DNA of 64,000 nucleotides from contig NZ_FNFM01000015.1 of NCBI RefSeq assembly GCF_900101095.1, positions 1-64,000 of the forward strand. The letters run 5' to 3'. The notes beneath the pieces are model-generated. The model saw nothing but the letters and a program-made list of their open reading frames with translations, was not told the origin of the DNA and made no database searches. Position numbers and translations under genes: made by a program. Below are positions 9,996 to 18,349 of this stretch, in pieces. Every line of letters begins with the position of its first letter. Position 1 is the first letter of the stretch. The DNA is from Actinopolyspora mzabensis (GTDB lineage: Bacteria; Actinomycetota; Actinomycetes; Mycobacteriales; Pseudonocardiaceae).

Positions 9996-10311
9996 GTAGC
10001 CGATGGTAATGCGATCGGGCGGATAACCGTTGTTCTCGACAACCGCCGTGGCGCGTTCCGTCCGTCGCGGGCCCTGCTCCCCTCGGTCTGCTCCCCTCGA
10101 TCATCCGGGATCACCCGTTCGGGCTACGAACGATGCGATCATAGTAATGATCACGAGCCCGGCCGCACTCCGGTTCGACGGTGGATGTTCCACGAGTTCC
10201 CGCCCGGGACGCCGCACCGGCTCGGCCGGCTCCGCACGCGCTCCGGCCCCGGCAGGGAGGAGGTGCGGTGACCGCCGTGGTGGGCTCGTTCGGGGCCGAT
10301 ACCCTGACGCC
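9996..10311. promoter_or_regulatory. Divergent mutT4/pcnA promoter region with a dyad
   Basis: This gap of about 316 bases lies between the divergent Nudix and pcnA genes and must hold both promoters. The clearest structure is a 6-bp inverted repeat, GATCAT-AGTA-ATGATC, at 10137-10152. A GGGAGGAGG ribosome-like site at 10256 precedes a GTG in a frame different from pcnA, so it does not decide the pcnA start. Confidence 0.4.
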
Positions 10312-11829
10312 GTGTCCCCTTCCGTTTTCGACGCCGCAGGTTCCCACGACTCCGCCGCGCGGACCGACGACCCCGAAGTGACCGCCGTGCGGACGGCGCA
10401 GCACAACGTGGTGCGGGAGCTGTCGCGACTGGTGCCGACCGCGCGGGAACTGGCCGAACGGTTCGCGGCCGAGGGGTTGTCCCTCTACATCGTGGGCGGC
10501 AGCGTGCGCGACGTGCTGCTGGGCCGGTTCGGCGGGGACCTCGACTTCACCACCGACGCGCGACCGGAACGGGTGCGCGAGCTGTTGGACGGCTGGGCCG
10601 AGACGATCTGGGACACCGGGATCGAGTTCGGCACCCTGGGGGCCTACCGGCACGGCGTCACCGTGGAGATCACGACGTTCCGGGCCGACACCTACGACCG
10701 CACCAGCCGCAACCCCGAGGTCGTCTTCGGCGACTCCATAACCGGCGACCTGTTGCGCCGGGACTTCACGGTCAACGCGATGGCGGTCGAACCGATCTCC
10801 GGGGAGTTCGTCGATCCGCACGGCGGCATGCGCGACGCGGTCCAGCAGCGGCTGGACACCCCCGCGCCGCCGGAGGAGTCCTTCGCCGACGACCCGCTGC
10901 GGATGTTGCGCGCCGCCCGGTTCACGGCGCAGTTGGGCTTCGAGCCCGCCGAGCGGGTGCTCGACGCGATGCGCCGGATGGCCGCCGAGATCGAGCGCAT
11001 CACGCCGGAACGGATCCAGACGGAGCTTTCCAAGCTGCTCTGCGGTGGCTACCCCCGCCGCGGGATCGAACTGCTGGTCGACACCGGCCTGGCCGAGTAC
11101 GTGCTGCCCGAGCTGCCCGCGATGCGGCTGGAGATCGACGAGCACCACCAGCACAAGGACGTTTATTACCACTCACTGGTAGTACTGGAGCAGGCCATCG
11201 ACCTGGAGCGTGCCGAGGACCCCGATGGTGAGCCTGATCTGGTGCTGCGGCTGGCCGCGTTGCTGCACGACATCGGCAAACCCGCCACCCGCCGTTTCGA
11301 ACCGGGCGGCGGGGTGAGTTTTCACCACCACGAGGTCGTCGGTGCCAAGATGGCTCGCAAGCGGCTTCGCGCGCTGCGGTACTCCAAGGAGGTCGTCTCC
11401 GACGTCTCCGATCTCGTGTACCTGCACCTTCGGTTCCACGGCTACGGTGAGGGCAACTGGACCGATTCGGCGGTGCGGCGCTACGTCAACGACGCGGGGC
11501 ATCTGCTGCGGCGGTTGCACAAGCTGGTCCGCGCCGACTGCACCACCCGCAACAAGCGCAAGGCGCGGGCGCTGCAGCGCTCCTACGACGACCTGGAGGC
11601 CCGCATCCAGCGCATCGCCGAGGAGGAGGATCTGGCGCGGGTCCGCCCGGATCTGGACGGCAACGAGATCATCCGGTTGCTGGGGATCAGTCCGGGTCCT
11701 CTCGTCGGTCAGGCGTGGCGCCATCTGAAGGAGGTCCGGCTGGACCAGGGCCCGCTGGAGCGGGATGACGCGATCGCCGAACTGCGCCGCTGGGCCCGTG
11801 AGCAGGGGATCGAGCCGCCGGAGCAGTAG
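10312..11829 (+). CDS. pcnA: CCA tRNA nucleotidyltransferase
   Basis: Adds or repairs the 3' CCA end of tRNAs. The protein is 505 residues from the GTG at 10312. The nucleotidyltransferase head has LYIVGGSVRDVLLGR and the metal-binding DLDFTTDARPERV. Then come EITTFRADTYD, RRDFTVNAMA and DDPLRMLRAARF, typical of class II enzymes. A C-terminal HD domain is present (LAALLHDIGKP, FHHHEVVGA), as in bacterial enzymes with phosphohydrolase activity. The annotated mycobacterial name pcnA is historical; poly(A) polymerase activity is less likely. The ribosome site is weak, and an internal GTG at about 10379 is an alternative start. It is divergent from mutT4, as in Rv3907/Rv3908. Confidence 0.94.
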   Translation: MSPSVFDAAGSHDSAARTDDPEVTAVRTAQHNVVRELSRLVPTARELAERFAAEGLSLYIVGGSVRDVLLGRFGGDLDFTTDARPERVRELLDGWAETIWDTGIEFGTLGAYRHGVTVEITTFRADTYDRTSRNPEVVFGDSITGDLLRRDFTVNAMAVEPISGEFVDPHGGMRDAVQQRLDTPAPPEESFADDPLRMLRAARFTAQLGFEPAERVLDAMRRMAAEIERITPERIQTELSKLLCGGYPRRGIELLVDTGLAEYVLPELPAMRLEIDEHHQHKDVYYHSLVVLEQAIDLERAEDPDGEPDLVLRLAALLHDIGKPATRRFEPGGGVSFHHHEVVGAKMARKRLRALRYSKEVVSDVSDLVYLHLRFHGYGEGNWTDSAVRRYVNDAGHLLRRLHKLVRADCTTRNKRKARALQRSYDDLEARIQRIAEEEDLARVRPDLDGNEIIRLLGISPGPLVGQAWRHLKEVRLDQGPLERDDAIAELRRWAREQGIEPPEQ

Positions 11830-11853
11830 TCGGGGGCAGTAGTCGGCATTATT

Positions 11854-11886
11854 AGTGAGCATCACTGCTCGGTAGTAGTGCTCACT
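11854..11886 (+). terminator. Hairpin after pcnA
   Basis: AGTGAGCA (11854-11861) pairs with TGCTCACT (11879-11886), with additional partial pairing inside. It starts 24 bases after the pcnA stop, so it is the likely terminator. The remainder of the gap to 12152 contains only the palindromic repeat listed next. Confidence 0.55.
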
Positions 11887-11960
11887 GTTACCGGCTCCTG
11901 CGCACTGCTCCCGGCGCTGTGCCCTCGATAGCTGTCGCCGCCCCCGCTGCCGCCTGCCGT

Positions 11961-11978
11961 CGATTTCGCGCGAAATCG
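11961..11978. repeat. 18-bp palindromic repeat, copy A
   Basis: CGATTTCGCGCGAAATCG is a perfect palindrome in the pcnA-yqgE gap. Near-identical copies lie between genes at 32377-32394, 60846-60863 and 60898-60915. Confidence 0.85.
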
Positions 11979-12152
11979 AGGCCGGGTCGCGTCCCCCGCC
12001 GCTGCCCTCCCGCGCTGCCGGGCAGTCGCCGTCCCGGTACGCGGGGCGGACGTGCCGGCCAGTGGGGATCCGAGCTGCGGTATCGGCGCCCCGGCACTCC
12101 GCGGCGGGAATGGCTGCTCCCCAACTCCTCCCGATAGTGAGATCATGGGCGG

Positions 12153-12725
12153 GTGGGATCCGACACGGATGTGAAACCGGGGACGCTGCTGGTGGCGGCG
12201 CCCACGCTGCAGGACGACAACTTCAGTCGTGCGGTGGTCTTCGTCATTCACCATCACGACGAGGGCACGCTCGGCGTAGTGCTCAACCGGCCCAGCGGGA
12301 TACCGGTGCACGACGTGCTGCCCAAGTGGAGCGAGCTGGCGAGCGAACCCCAGTCGCTGTTCGTCGGCGGCCCCGTCGAGCAGCGCACCGCGATCTGCCT
12401 CGCCGCGCTGCGGACCGGAGTCGACGCCGGGGAGTTCAGCAACATCGTCGGCGTCAACGGCCCGGTGGGGCTGGTGGATCTGGACAGTGATCCGGACGAG
12501 CTGGCCGGGCAGGCACGCGGGATGCGGTTCTTCGCGGGCTACGCGGGCTGGGGCAGGCAGCAGCTGGCGGGCGAGATCGACCGGGGGGACTGGCACGTGT
12601 TCCCCGCCCTGCCGGAGGACGTGATCGCGCCGCCCGACGAGAACCTGTGGGCCGGGGTGCTGCGCAGGCAGGGGCCGCCACTGGCTTTTCTGGCCACCCA
12701 TCCGGGGGATGTCCAGCTCAACTGA
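12153..12725 (+). CDS. yqgE: YqgE/AlgH family protein (DUF179)
   Basis: Conserved protein of 190 residues, starting at GTG 12153. Family landmarks are GTLLVAAPTLQDDNFSRAVV at the N-terminus, GVVLNRPSG, LFVGGPV and the FAGYAGWGRQQLAGEI core. The biochemical role of YqgE/AlgH is not settled. In M. tuberculosis the equivalent gene Rv0038 lies close to leuS (Rv0041), and the same neighbourhood is kept here. The start has only a weak ribosome site, so a leaderless or near-leaderless transcript is possible. It converges on the SdpI-like gene, with about 100 bases between them. Confidence 0.92.
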   Translation: MGSDTDVKPGTLLVAAPTLQDDNFSRAVVFVIHHHDEGTLGVVLNRPSGIPVHDVLPKWSELASEPQSLFVGGPVEQRTAICLAALRTGVDAGEFSNIVGVNGPVGLVDLDSDPDELAGQARGMRFFAGYAGWGRQQLAGEIDRGDWHVFPALPEDVIAPPDENLWAGVLRRQGPPLAFLATHPGDVQLN

Positions 12726-12827
12726 GCGAGTTCTCCCGCGCGGGCAGCGGAAGTGCCGTGCCGGTGCGCACCCGCCTCGGTGCGCGGCAGTGCTCCTCGG
12801 TGGAAGCCACCTCGCGGTGCTCCCGGT

Positions 12828-13358
12828 TCACCGGTCGTCCGGTGGAGCCGTGCCCTCGCCCCCACTGGCTCCCGTGGCCGTGGCGGCGAAGCATCCGCCC
12901 GCCGCCGAGCACAGTCCCGCCGCGGCACAGCCACCACCGCTCGGCTCGGACACGTTCCCGGCGGGTGCCGAGGAGCAGGTGGCACATCCGGAAGCCGCCG
13001 GCGCGGTCTCGGGCACCGCTGCGGCCGCTCGCCCACCGAGCACGCCACCGGCCACTATCAGCACCAGCGCGCCGAGCACGCCGATCCCGGTGATCAGCCA
13101 TCCCGTGCCGGTGCCGCCCAGCGCGGCCAGGCAGCATCCCACCACCACGGCGATCGCTCCCCCCGCGAGGATCGGCGGAGCGGCCACCCGGTTGGCCAGT
13201 CGGAACGTCTCGTCGTCACGCAGCGCCGCCGGGGTTCGCACCCCCACGTACCGGTTGCGCGGCAGCGTGCCGCGCAACCCGCGCCACCCCAGAACCAGCG
13301 CGGCGAGACCGGCGACGATCACGACGGCACACACGATGATCAGCGATGCAAGTGCCAC
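12828..13358 (-). CDS. SdpI-like membrane protein with Cys-rich tail
   Basis: Protein of 176 residues with at least three membrane helices (ASLIIVCAVVIVAGLAALVL; ILAGGAIAVVVGCCLAALGG; WLITGIGVLGALVLIVAGGV). Between helices 1 and 2, RNRYVGVRTPAALRDDETF followed by RLANR is the signature of the SdpI family. The cytosolic or external tail of about 60 residues is unusual: Ala/Gly-rich with five cysteines (CATC, then three spaced single Cys). SdpI proteins were first known for immunity to the SdpC toxin, but most actinobacterial members have no known partner and none is seen here. The start is GTG at 13358 with a weak ribosome site. Confidence 0.75.
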   Translation of the reverse strand: MALASLIIVCAVVIVAGLAALVLGWRGLRGTLPRNRYVGVRTPAALRDDETFRLANRVAAPPILAGGAIAVVVGCCLAALGGTGTGWLITGIGVLGALVLIVAGGVLGGRAAAAVPETAPAASGCATCSSAPAGNVSEPSGGGCAAAGLCSAAGGCFAATATGASGGEGTAPPDDR

Positions 13359-13589
13359 CCCGCCAGCCTACGACGCCGCCGCGCAGGGGGACGGACAGCT
13401 CCCGCCTCGGGTGCGCGGGAGCACACGTGGTGGCACTCCGACTCCACTGCTACGGTTCCCGCCGTAGGCCCCGGATCCGCCTCTTCGGTCTCGAACGTCG
13501 GCCGCGACGCCGTCCGGGGCAGCCGCATCGTTCGCACCTGTCCCCCTGTCGGGGGTTCCCACCCGGTCATCGCGCTTTACGCTCCGGTT

Positions 13590-13637
13590 ATGCTGGCCGT
13601 CGTGGCCACCGCCCGACTGCTTACGAGGCCGCGCTGA
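13590..13637 (+). CDS. leuS leader peptide
   Basis: A 15-codon ORF encoding MLAVVATARLLTRPR. It has three Leu codons, including tandem CTG-CTT at codons 10-11, just before a hairpin and terminator upstream of leuS. A TACGCT -10-like hexamer (13578-13583) ends 6 bases before the ATG, which suggests a leaderless transcript starting at the A of the start codon; no ribosome site is present. Classical leader-peptide attenuators have been predicted upstream of leuS in some Streptomyces, which supports this reading. Confidence 0.7.
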   Translation: MLAVVATARLLTRPR

Positions 13638-13700
13638 GGCGATCGATCCTCGGCGCGGCAACCCCTCATGCCCGGCAAGGGCTGAGGGGTTTTTAACTTT
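13628..13700 (+). promoter_or_regulatory. Transcription attenuator of leuS
   Basis: Two consecutive hairpins follow the leader peptide. The first pairs GCCGCGCTGAGG (13628-13639), which overlaps the last codons and stop of the peptide, with CCTCGGCGCGGC (13648-13659). The second is a rho-independent terminator pairing AACCCCTCA (13660-13668) with TGAGGGGTT (13683-13691), with an inner GCCC/GGGC stem and a T run from 13690. The expected logic is that a ribosome stalled at the Leu codons blocks the first stem and lets the region between rearrange, preventing the terminator. The antiterminator pairing (TGAGG with CCTCA, or GGCA with TGCC) is short and is my inference. The rest of the 13359-13781 gap shows no gene. 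Confidence 0.72.
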
Positions 13701-13781
13701 TCAGTGGCGGCACACCGATGAGTCGCTCGGAGCGTTACCCGGCGAGTCGGAGCGACGGACTAGGGGAAGGAAACGCACACG

Positions 13782-16694
13782 ATGAGTGGCGCGGAACGGA
13801 ACTCACAGGGCACGGATGGTGCGGGCGACGACACGCCCCCCTTCCGGTACACCGCGGGCATCGCGGGTGACATCGAGCGGGACTGGCAGCGGCGCTGGGA
13901 GGAGCTCGGCAGCTACCACGCCGCGAACCCGGTGGGACCGTTGCGTGGGCAGGGCGCCGCATCCGAGAAGCTGTTCGTGCAGGACATGTTCCCCTACCCC
14001 TCGGGTTCCGGCCTGCACGTGGGGCACCCGCTCGGGTTCATCGGCAGTGACGTCTACGCGCGCTACCACCGGATGCTCGGGCGCAACGTGCTGCACACGA
14101 TGGGTTTCGACGCCTTCGGGCTGCCCGCCGAGCAGTACGCGGTGCAGACCGGCACCCACCCGCGGACCACGACCGAGAACAACATCGAGCGCTACCTGAC
14201 GCAGATCCGCAGGCTCGGGCTCGGTCACGACGAGCGGCGCCGGGTCGCCACCACCGACATCGAGTTCTACAAGTGGACGCAGTGGATCTTCCTGCAGATC
14301 TTCCATGCCTGGTACGACACCGAGGCCGACCAGGGCAGGGGGCGGGCCCGCCCGATCAGCGAGCTCGAAGCGGAGTTCGCCTCCGGTGAGCGGGCCACGC
14401 CGGACGGCACCCCGTGGGACGAACTGGGGCGCGACCGGCAGCGCGAGATCATCGACTCCTACCGGCTGGCCTACCTCTCCGAGGCCCCGGTGAACTGGTG
14501 CCCCGGGCTGGGGACCGTGGTCGCCAACGAGGAGGTCACCGCGGACGGTCTCAGCGAACGCGGCAACTTCCCGGTGTTCCGGCGCAACCTCAAGCAGTGG
14601 ATGATGCGGATCACCGCCTACGCCGACCGGCTCGTCGACGACCTGGACCGGCTGGAGTGGCCGGACAAGGTCAAGACCATGCAGCGCAACTGGATCGGTC
14701 GTTCGCGGGGCGCGGAGGTGCGCTTCGCGCTGGAGGACCGGGACGAGACGATCGAGGTGTTCACCACCAGGCCGGACACCCTGTTCGGCGCCACCTACAT
14801 GGTGCTCGCCCCGGAACACCCGCTGGTCGACGAGATCCTCGCCGATCCCGAGAAGTTCGGCGAGTGGCCCGCGGGCACCGATCAACGCTGGACCGGCGGC
14901 TACTCGGGGCCTGTTGAGGCCCTCGCGGGCTACCGCGAGTTCGCCGCGACGAAGTCCGAGCTGGACCGGCAGGAGAACAAGGACAAGACGGGGGTCTTCA
15001 CCGGGCTGCGCGCGGTCAACCCGGTCAACGGCGAACTCGTTCCGGTGTTCGCCGCCGACTACGTGCTGCTGGCCTACGGAACCGGCGCGATCATGGCGGT
15101 CCCCGCGCAGGACCAGCGCGACTGGGAGTTCGCCACCGAGTTCGGGCTGCCCATCGTGCGCACCGTGGAACCCCCTGCCGACTTCGAGGGCGAGGCCTAC
15201 ACCGGTGACGGACCGGCGATCAACTCCGCCTCGGAGGTCACGGGGCTGAGCCTGAACGGTCTCGCGGTCGAGGACGCCAAGACCAAGGTCGTCTCCTGGC
15301 TGGAGCAGCACGGGCACGGCAACGGCAGCGTGCAGTACAAGCTGCGCGACTGGCTGTTCGCGCGGCAGCGCTACTGGGGCGAGCCGTTCCCGATCGTCTA
15401 CGACGAGTACGGCAACCCGAGGGGACTGCCGGAGTACCAGTTGCCGGTGGAGCTGCCCGAGGTGGCCGATTACTCCCCGCGCACCTACGACGCCGAGGAC
15501 GCGGACAGCCGTCCCGAACCGCCGCTTTCCAAGGCGTCCGACTGGGCCGAGGTGGAACTGGACCTGGGCGACGGGCTCAAGCACTACCACCGCGACACCA
15601 ACGTGATGCCGCAGTGGGCCGGGTCCTGCTGGTACCAGCTGCGCTACATCGATCCCGAGAACGACGAGCGGTTCGTCGACCCGGAGAACGAGCGGTACTG
15701 GATGGGGCCGCGTCCCGACCGGCACGGCGCGAACGATCCGGGCGGGCTGGATCTCTACGTCGGCGGCGTGGAGCACGCCGTGCTGCACCTGCTGTACGCG
15801 CGGTTCTGGCAGAAGGTGCTCTACGACCTGGGGCACGTCTCGGCCGAGGAGCCGTACCGCAGGCTGTACAACCAGGGCTACATCCAGGCCTACGCCTACA
15901 CCGACTCGCGCGGTGTCTACGTGCCCGCCGAGGAGGTCGTCGAGCAGGACGGCAAGTACTTCCACGACGGCGAGGAGGTCAACCGCGAGTACGGCAAGAT
16001 GGGCAAGAGCCTCAAGAACTCGGTCTCGCCCGAGGAGATGGCCGACGCCTACGGCGTGGACACGCTGCGGCTCTACGAGATGTCCATGGGGCCGTTGGAC
16101 GCCTCGCGGCCGTGGGCGACCAAGGACGTGGTCGGTTCGCACCGCTTCCTGCAGCGGTTGTGGCGCAACGTCGTCGACGAGCGGACCGGCGAGGTGCGGG
16201 TCACCGACGAGGAACCCGACGTCGAGCTGCTGCGTGCGCTGCACAAGACCATCGCCGGGGTGCGCGAGGACTACGGCGCGTTGCAGTTCAACACCGCCGT
16301 GGCCAAGCTGATCGAGCTGAACAACCGGGTGACCAAGGCGTACTCGGGTGCCGCCGGCCCGCCGCGCGCGGTGATGGAGCCGATGGTGCTGCTGGTGGCC
16401 CCGTTGACGCCCCACCTGGCCGAGGAGCTGTGGTCGCGGCTGGGCAACGAGCGGAGCCTGGTGCACGGGCCGTTCCCGGTGGCCGACGAGGAGTACCTCG
16501 TCGACGACACGGTCGAGTACCCGATCCAGTTCAACGGCAAGGTCCGTTCCCGGATCACCGTCTCGGCCTCGGCCGAGCAGGACGAGATCCGCGCCGCCGC
16601 GTTGGCCGACAGCAGGGTCGTCGAGCTGTTGGGCGGCGGCGAGCCGCGCAAGGTGATCGTGGTTCCCGGGCGGCTGGTCAACGTGGTCGGCTGA
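13782..16694 (+). CDS. leuS: Leucyl-tRNA synthetase
   Basis: Class I aminoacyl-tRNA synthetase charging tRNA-Leu, 970 residues. The start ATG follows GGGGAAGG by 10 bases. The HIGH-type motif reads HVGHP near residues 80-84 ([17 protein letters not shown]). The KMSKS-type motif reads KMGKS near residue 740. Between them is the large CP1 editing insertion with [20 protein letters not shown]. The C-terminal anticodon-binding region contains [12 protein letters not shown], and a final domain ends [13 protein letters not shown]. The protein is strongly acidic, with many Asp/Glu surface stretches. Expression is probably controlled by the leader attenuator directly upstream. Confidence 0.98.
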   Translation: MSGAERNSQGTDGAGDDTPPFRYTAGIAGDIERDWQRRWEELGSYHAANPVGPLRGQGAASEKLFVQDMFPYPSGSGLHVGHPLGFIGSDVYARYHRMLGRNVLHTMGFDAFGLPAEQYAVQTGTHPRTTTENNIERYLTQIRRLGLGHDERRRVATTDIEFYKWTQWIFLQIFHAWYDTEADQGRGRARPISELEAEFASGERATPDGTPWDELGRDRQREIIDSYRLAYLSEAPVNWCPGLGTVVANEEVTADGLSERGNFPVFRRNLKQWMMRITAYADRLVDDLDRLEWPDKVKTMQRNWIGRSRGAEVRFALEDRDETIEVFTTRPDTLFGATYMVLAPEHPLVDEILADPEKFGEWPAGTDQRWTGGYSGPVEALAGYREFAATKSELDRQENKDKTGVFTGLRAVNPVNGELVPVFAADYVLLAYGTGAIMAVPAQDQRDWEFATEFGLPIVRTVEPPADFEGEAYTGDGPAINSASEVTGLSLNGLAVEDAKTKVVSWLEQHGHGNGSVQYKLRDWLFARQRYWGEPFPIVYDEYGNPRGLPEYQLPVELPEVADYSPRTYDAEDADSRPEPPLSKASDWAEVELDLGDGLKHYHRDTNVMPQWAGSCWYQLRYIDPENDERFVDPENERYWMGPRPDRHGANDPGGLDLYVGGVEHAVLHLLYARFWQKVLYDLGHVSAEEPYRRLYNQGYIQAYAYTDSRGVYVPAEEVVEQDGKYFHDGEEVNREYGKMGKSLKNSVSPEEMADAYGVDTLRLYEMSMGPLDASRPWATKDVVGSHRFLQRLWRNVVDERTGEVRVTDEEPDVELLRALHKTIAGVREDYGALQFNTAVAKLIELNNRVTKAYSGAAGPPRAVMEPMVLLVAPLTPHLAEELWSRLGNERSLVHGPFPVADEEYLVDDTVEYPIQFNGKVRSRITVSASAEQDEIRAAALADSRVVELLGGGEPRKVIVVPGRLVNVVG

Positions 16695-16707
16695 TCGCTT
16701 TCCCGTC

Positions 16708-16774
16708 GTGGCGGGTTCGCCCGCCACAGCGTCCTCGCCGGGGCTTCGGTTCCTCGTACGGGAGCCGGAGCCCC
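16708..16774 (+). terminator. Tandem terminator hairpins after leuS
   Basis: Hairpin 1 pairs GTGGCGGG with CCCGCCAC around a TTCG tetraloop (16708-16727). Hairpin 2 pairs GGGGCTTCGGTTCC (16740-16753) with GGAGCCGGAGCCCC (16761-16774), 14 pairs including G-T wobbles. They lie 14-80 bases after the leuS stop. Confidence 0.7.
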
Positions 16775-16867
16775 GACGTGCTCGCCGGTGATGAGCGGGC
16801 ACGGGACCGTGCCGCGCCCTGGGGCCTGCTGCCGGTAGGGGCCGCGTGAGCGGTGCATGATCGAAAC

Positions 16868-17101
16868 ATGCGAACGAACGTGCGGATCGACTCCGCCACT
16901 CGGGAGAGGCTCGCTCGCATCGCCGAGCGCGACTACGGCGGTGCGAGCCCGGACGAGACCGTGGCCCGACCGGCTTTCGAGCACGCGTCCTTCGCCGCGC
17001 TGGCACGGCTGTCCGACGAGGAACCGCGGGAGTACCGGGCCGAACAACACGCCTTGGCCGAGACCGATGTGACCGTGTCCGATGTGCACGACTCCGAGTG
17101 A
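16868..17101 (+). CDS. Orphan antitoxin-like small protein
   Basis: A 77-residue protein. The start is the ATG at 16868, because the sequence from there reads MRTNVRIDSATRERLARIAE, a ribbon-helix-helix/VapB-type DNA-binding N-terminus. The C-terminal part is acidic (LSDEEPREYRAEQHALAETD), the usual toxin-binding region of type II antitoxins. No toxin gene follows: the only ORF after it, starting at 17098, is about 30 codons and shows no PIN or RelE features. It may act as a stand-alone regulator or be the survivor of a decayed toxin-antitoxin pair. A GTG 15 bases upstream is an alternative start. Confidence 0.6.
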   Translation: MRTNVRIDSATRERLARIAERDYGGASPDETVARPAFEHASFAALARLSDEEPREYRAEQHALAETDVTVSDVHDSE

Positions 17102-17387
17102 GCGAAACGACCGTGCCCCTCGCGGATGTGGTGGGCCGATTTCGAAGCCTTTCCGGCCCGTGCCTCCGAGGTCCGAACGAGCGGTAGCTTACCTCGATCA
17201 CGTCTCCCGATTCGACTTTCGCCGCGGCCACGGTGAATCGTGCCGAAGTTCGTGGGATTCGTCGGTGATCTTCGCTCAACCCGGTTGGGGATTCGTGCGT
17301 CCGGACGGGGGACATACGGAAACCGAACCGTGCGATCAGCCCCAGGGCTACGGAGAGCTGATCGCACGGCGAGAGGAGCGAACCGCT

Positions 17388-17885
17388 GTGCGTACTACGC
17401 GTACGAGAACCGGCCTGACCGGACTGGTGGGAACCGGAATCGCCGCGGCTGCTCTGGTGGTAGGCGCGCCGTTGGCAGCGGCGACGCCTTCCCAGACCCA
17501 GCCTACGCTCACCGTCGCGACGGACGAGGAGAACCACCAGGAGGGGACCGCCGGGCCGGACGGGCTGTACGGCACCCCCGGTCAGGACGTGATCAAGGGC
17601 CGGGGCGGCTTCGACGTCATCTTCGGCGAGGCCAATGAGGACAGCCTGTTCGGCAACTCCGGCAATGACGTCATCCGGGGCGGTGCAGGCAACGACTTCC
17701 TCCACGGTGGACCGGGCGGTGACTATCTATACGCCGGTCCCGGCGACGACACCGTGATGTCCGACGAGCTCGGTTCCGACGACGAGGCGGACGTCGTCGA
17801 CTGCGGTCCCGGCACCGACCGCTACAACGCCGATCTCGACGACGAGGTCGTCAACTGCGAGATCCCCTACTACGGCAGGGGCTGA
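17388..17885 (+). CDS. Secreted RTX-type calcium-binding repeat protein
   Basis: A 165-residue protein with a Sec signal peptide (MRTTRTRTGLTGLVGTGIAA and on to AAAATPS). The start is GTG 17388, preceded by GAGAGGAG at 9 bases. The mature part has about five glycine- and aspartate-rich nonapeptides of the GGxGxDxux kind: GRGGFDVIF, GNSGNDVIR, GGAGNDFLH, GGPGGDYLY, AGPGDDTVM. These form calcium-binding parallel beta rolls. A two-cysteine tail ends the protein (VVDCGPGTDRYN, VVNCEIP). No catalytic domain or type I secretion gene is nearby, so it is probably a small exported calcium-binding surface protein. Confidence 0.8.
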   Translation: MRTTRTRTGLTGLVGTGIAAAALVVGAPLAAATPSQTQPTLTVATDEENHQEGTAGPDGLYGTPGQDVIKGRGGFDVIFGEANEDSLFGNSGNDVIRGGAGNDFLHGGPGGDYLYAGPGDDTVMSDELGSDDEADVVDCGPGTDRYNADLDDEVVNCEIPYYGRG

Positions 17886-17895
17886 CGCCTGCACT

Positions 17896-17927
17896 TCGTC
17901 GTGCCGCCTCGCGGGGCGGCACGACGA
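17896..17927 (+). terminator. Terminator hairpin after the RTX-repeat gene
   Basis: TCGTCGTGCCGCC (17896-17908) pairs perfectly with GGCGGCACGACGA (17915-17927) over a 6-base loop, 11 bases after the stop codon. There is no T run, a common form in high-GC actinobacteria. Confidence 0.75.
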
Positions 17928-18349
17928 GTCCCGGTCGGCTGTCGCCGTGCAACGGTCGTGATCTCCCCATTCCGGGCTGCAGGAGCGACAGCCGACCGCG
18001 GATTCGCCGTGCGAGCGTCAAGCTCGAACAGGATTCTGGGCGGGCAGGGCTTCGGCAGGGCGTCGAGTCCCGCTGATTCGCGGGTTCCGGCAGCGTGCGT
18101 GGTGTGTTCCAGCCGGTCGGCGAGCCGGACCTTGATGACGGACTGTCGCGTCACACCCAGCCTCCTGGCTTCACTATCCAGCGCCGCGATCGAAGTTGTC
18201 GTCGAACTCCGCAGCCCTCTAAATCCCTACCTCCGCAGCGCGAGACCTGTGCACCGAGATGATCCCGATGTTCTCCGGACGCACGGTCCGGCTGAGCGCC
18301 ACTTGCCGCCGATGCGGCCGATCGGTTCTTCCGGCAGTGTGCCGCGAGC
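17928..18349. other. Gene-poor gap, slightly AT-richer than its surroundings
   Basis: About 420 bases between the RTX-repeat terminator and the stop of the CPBP protease gene. A minus-strand reading frame starting at 18154 opens with MTRQSVIKVRLADRLEH, which looks protein-like for about 20 residues and then loses character. It may be the remnant of a lost gene, but I cannot name it. Confidence 0.3.

Noticed and set aside
13359-13781. T-box or other tRNA-sensing leader for leuS
   Set aside because: No T-box sequence or specifier-loop architecture is visible; a short Leu-codon ORF with a terminator explains the region better.
13803-17705. A 1300-codon open frame on the minus strand
   Set aside because: It is antisense to leuS across its whole useful length, has no ribosome site and no family features; long antisense frames are normal in high-GC genes.
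18000-18346. Gene in the gap before the CPBP protease
   Set aside because: A minus-strand start (MTRQSVIKVRLADRL) looks protein-like but degenerates quickly; at most a remnant.
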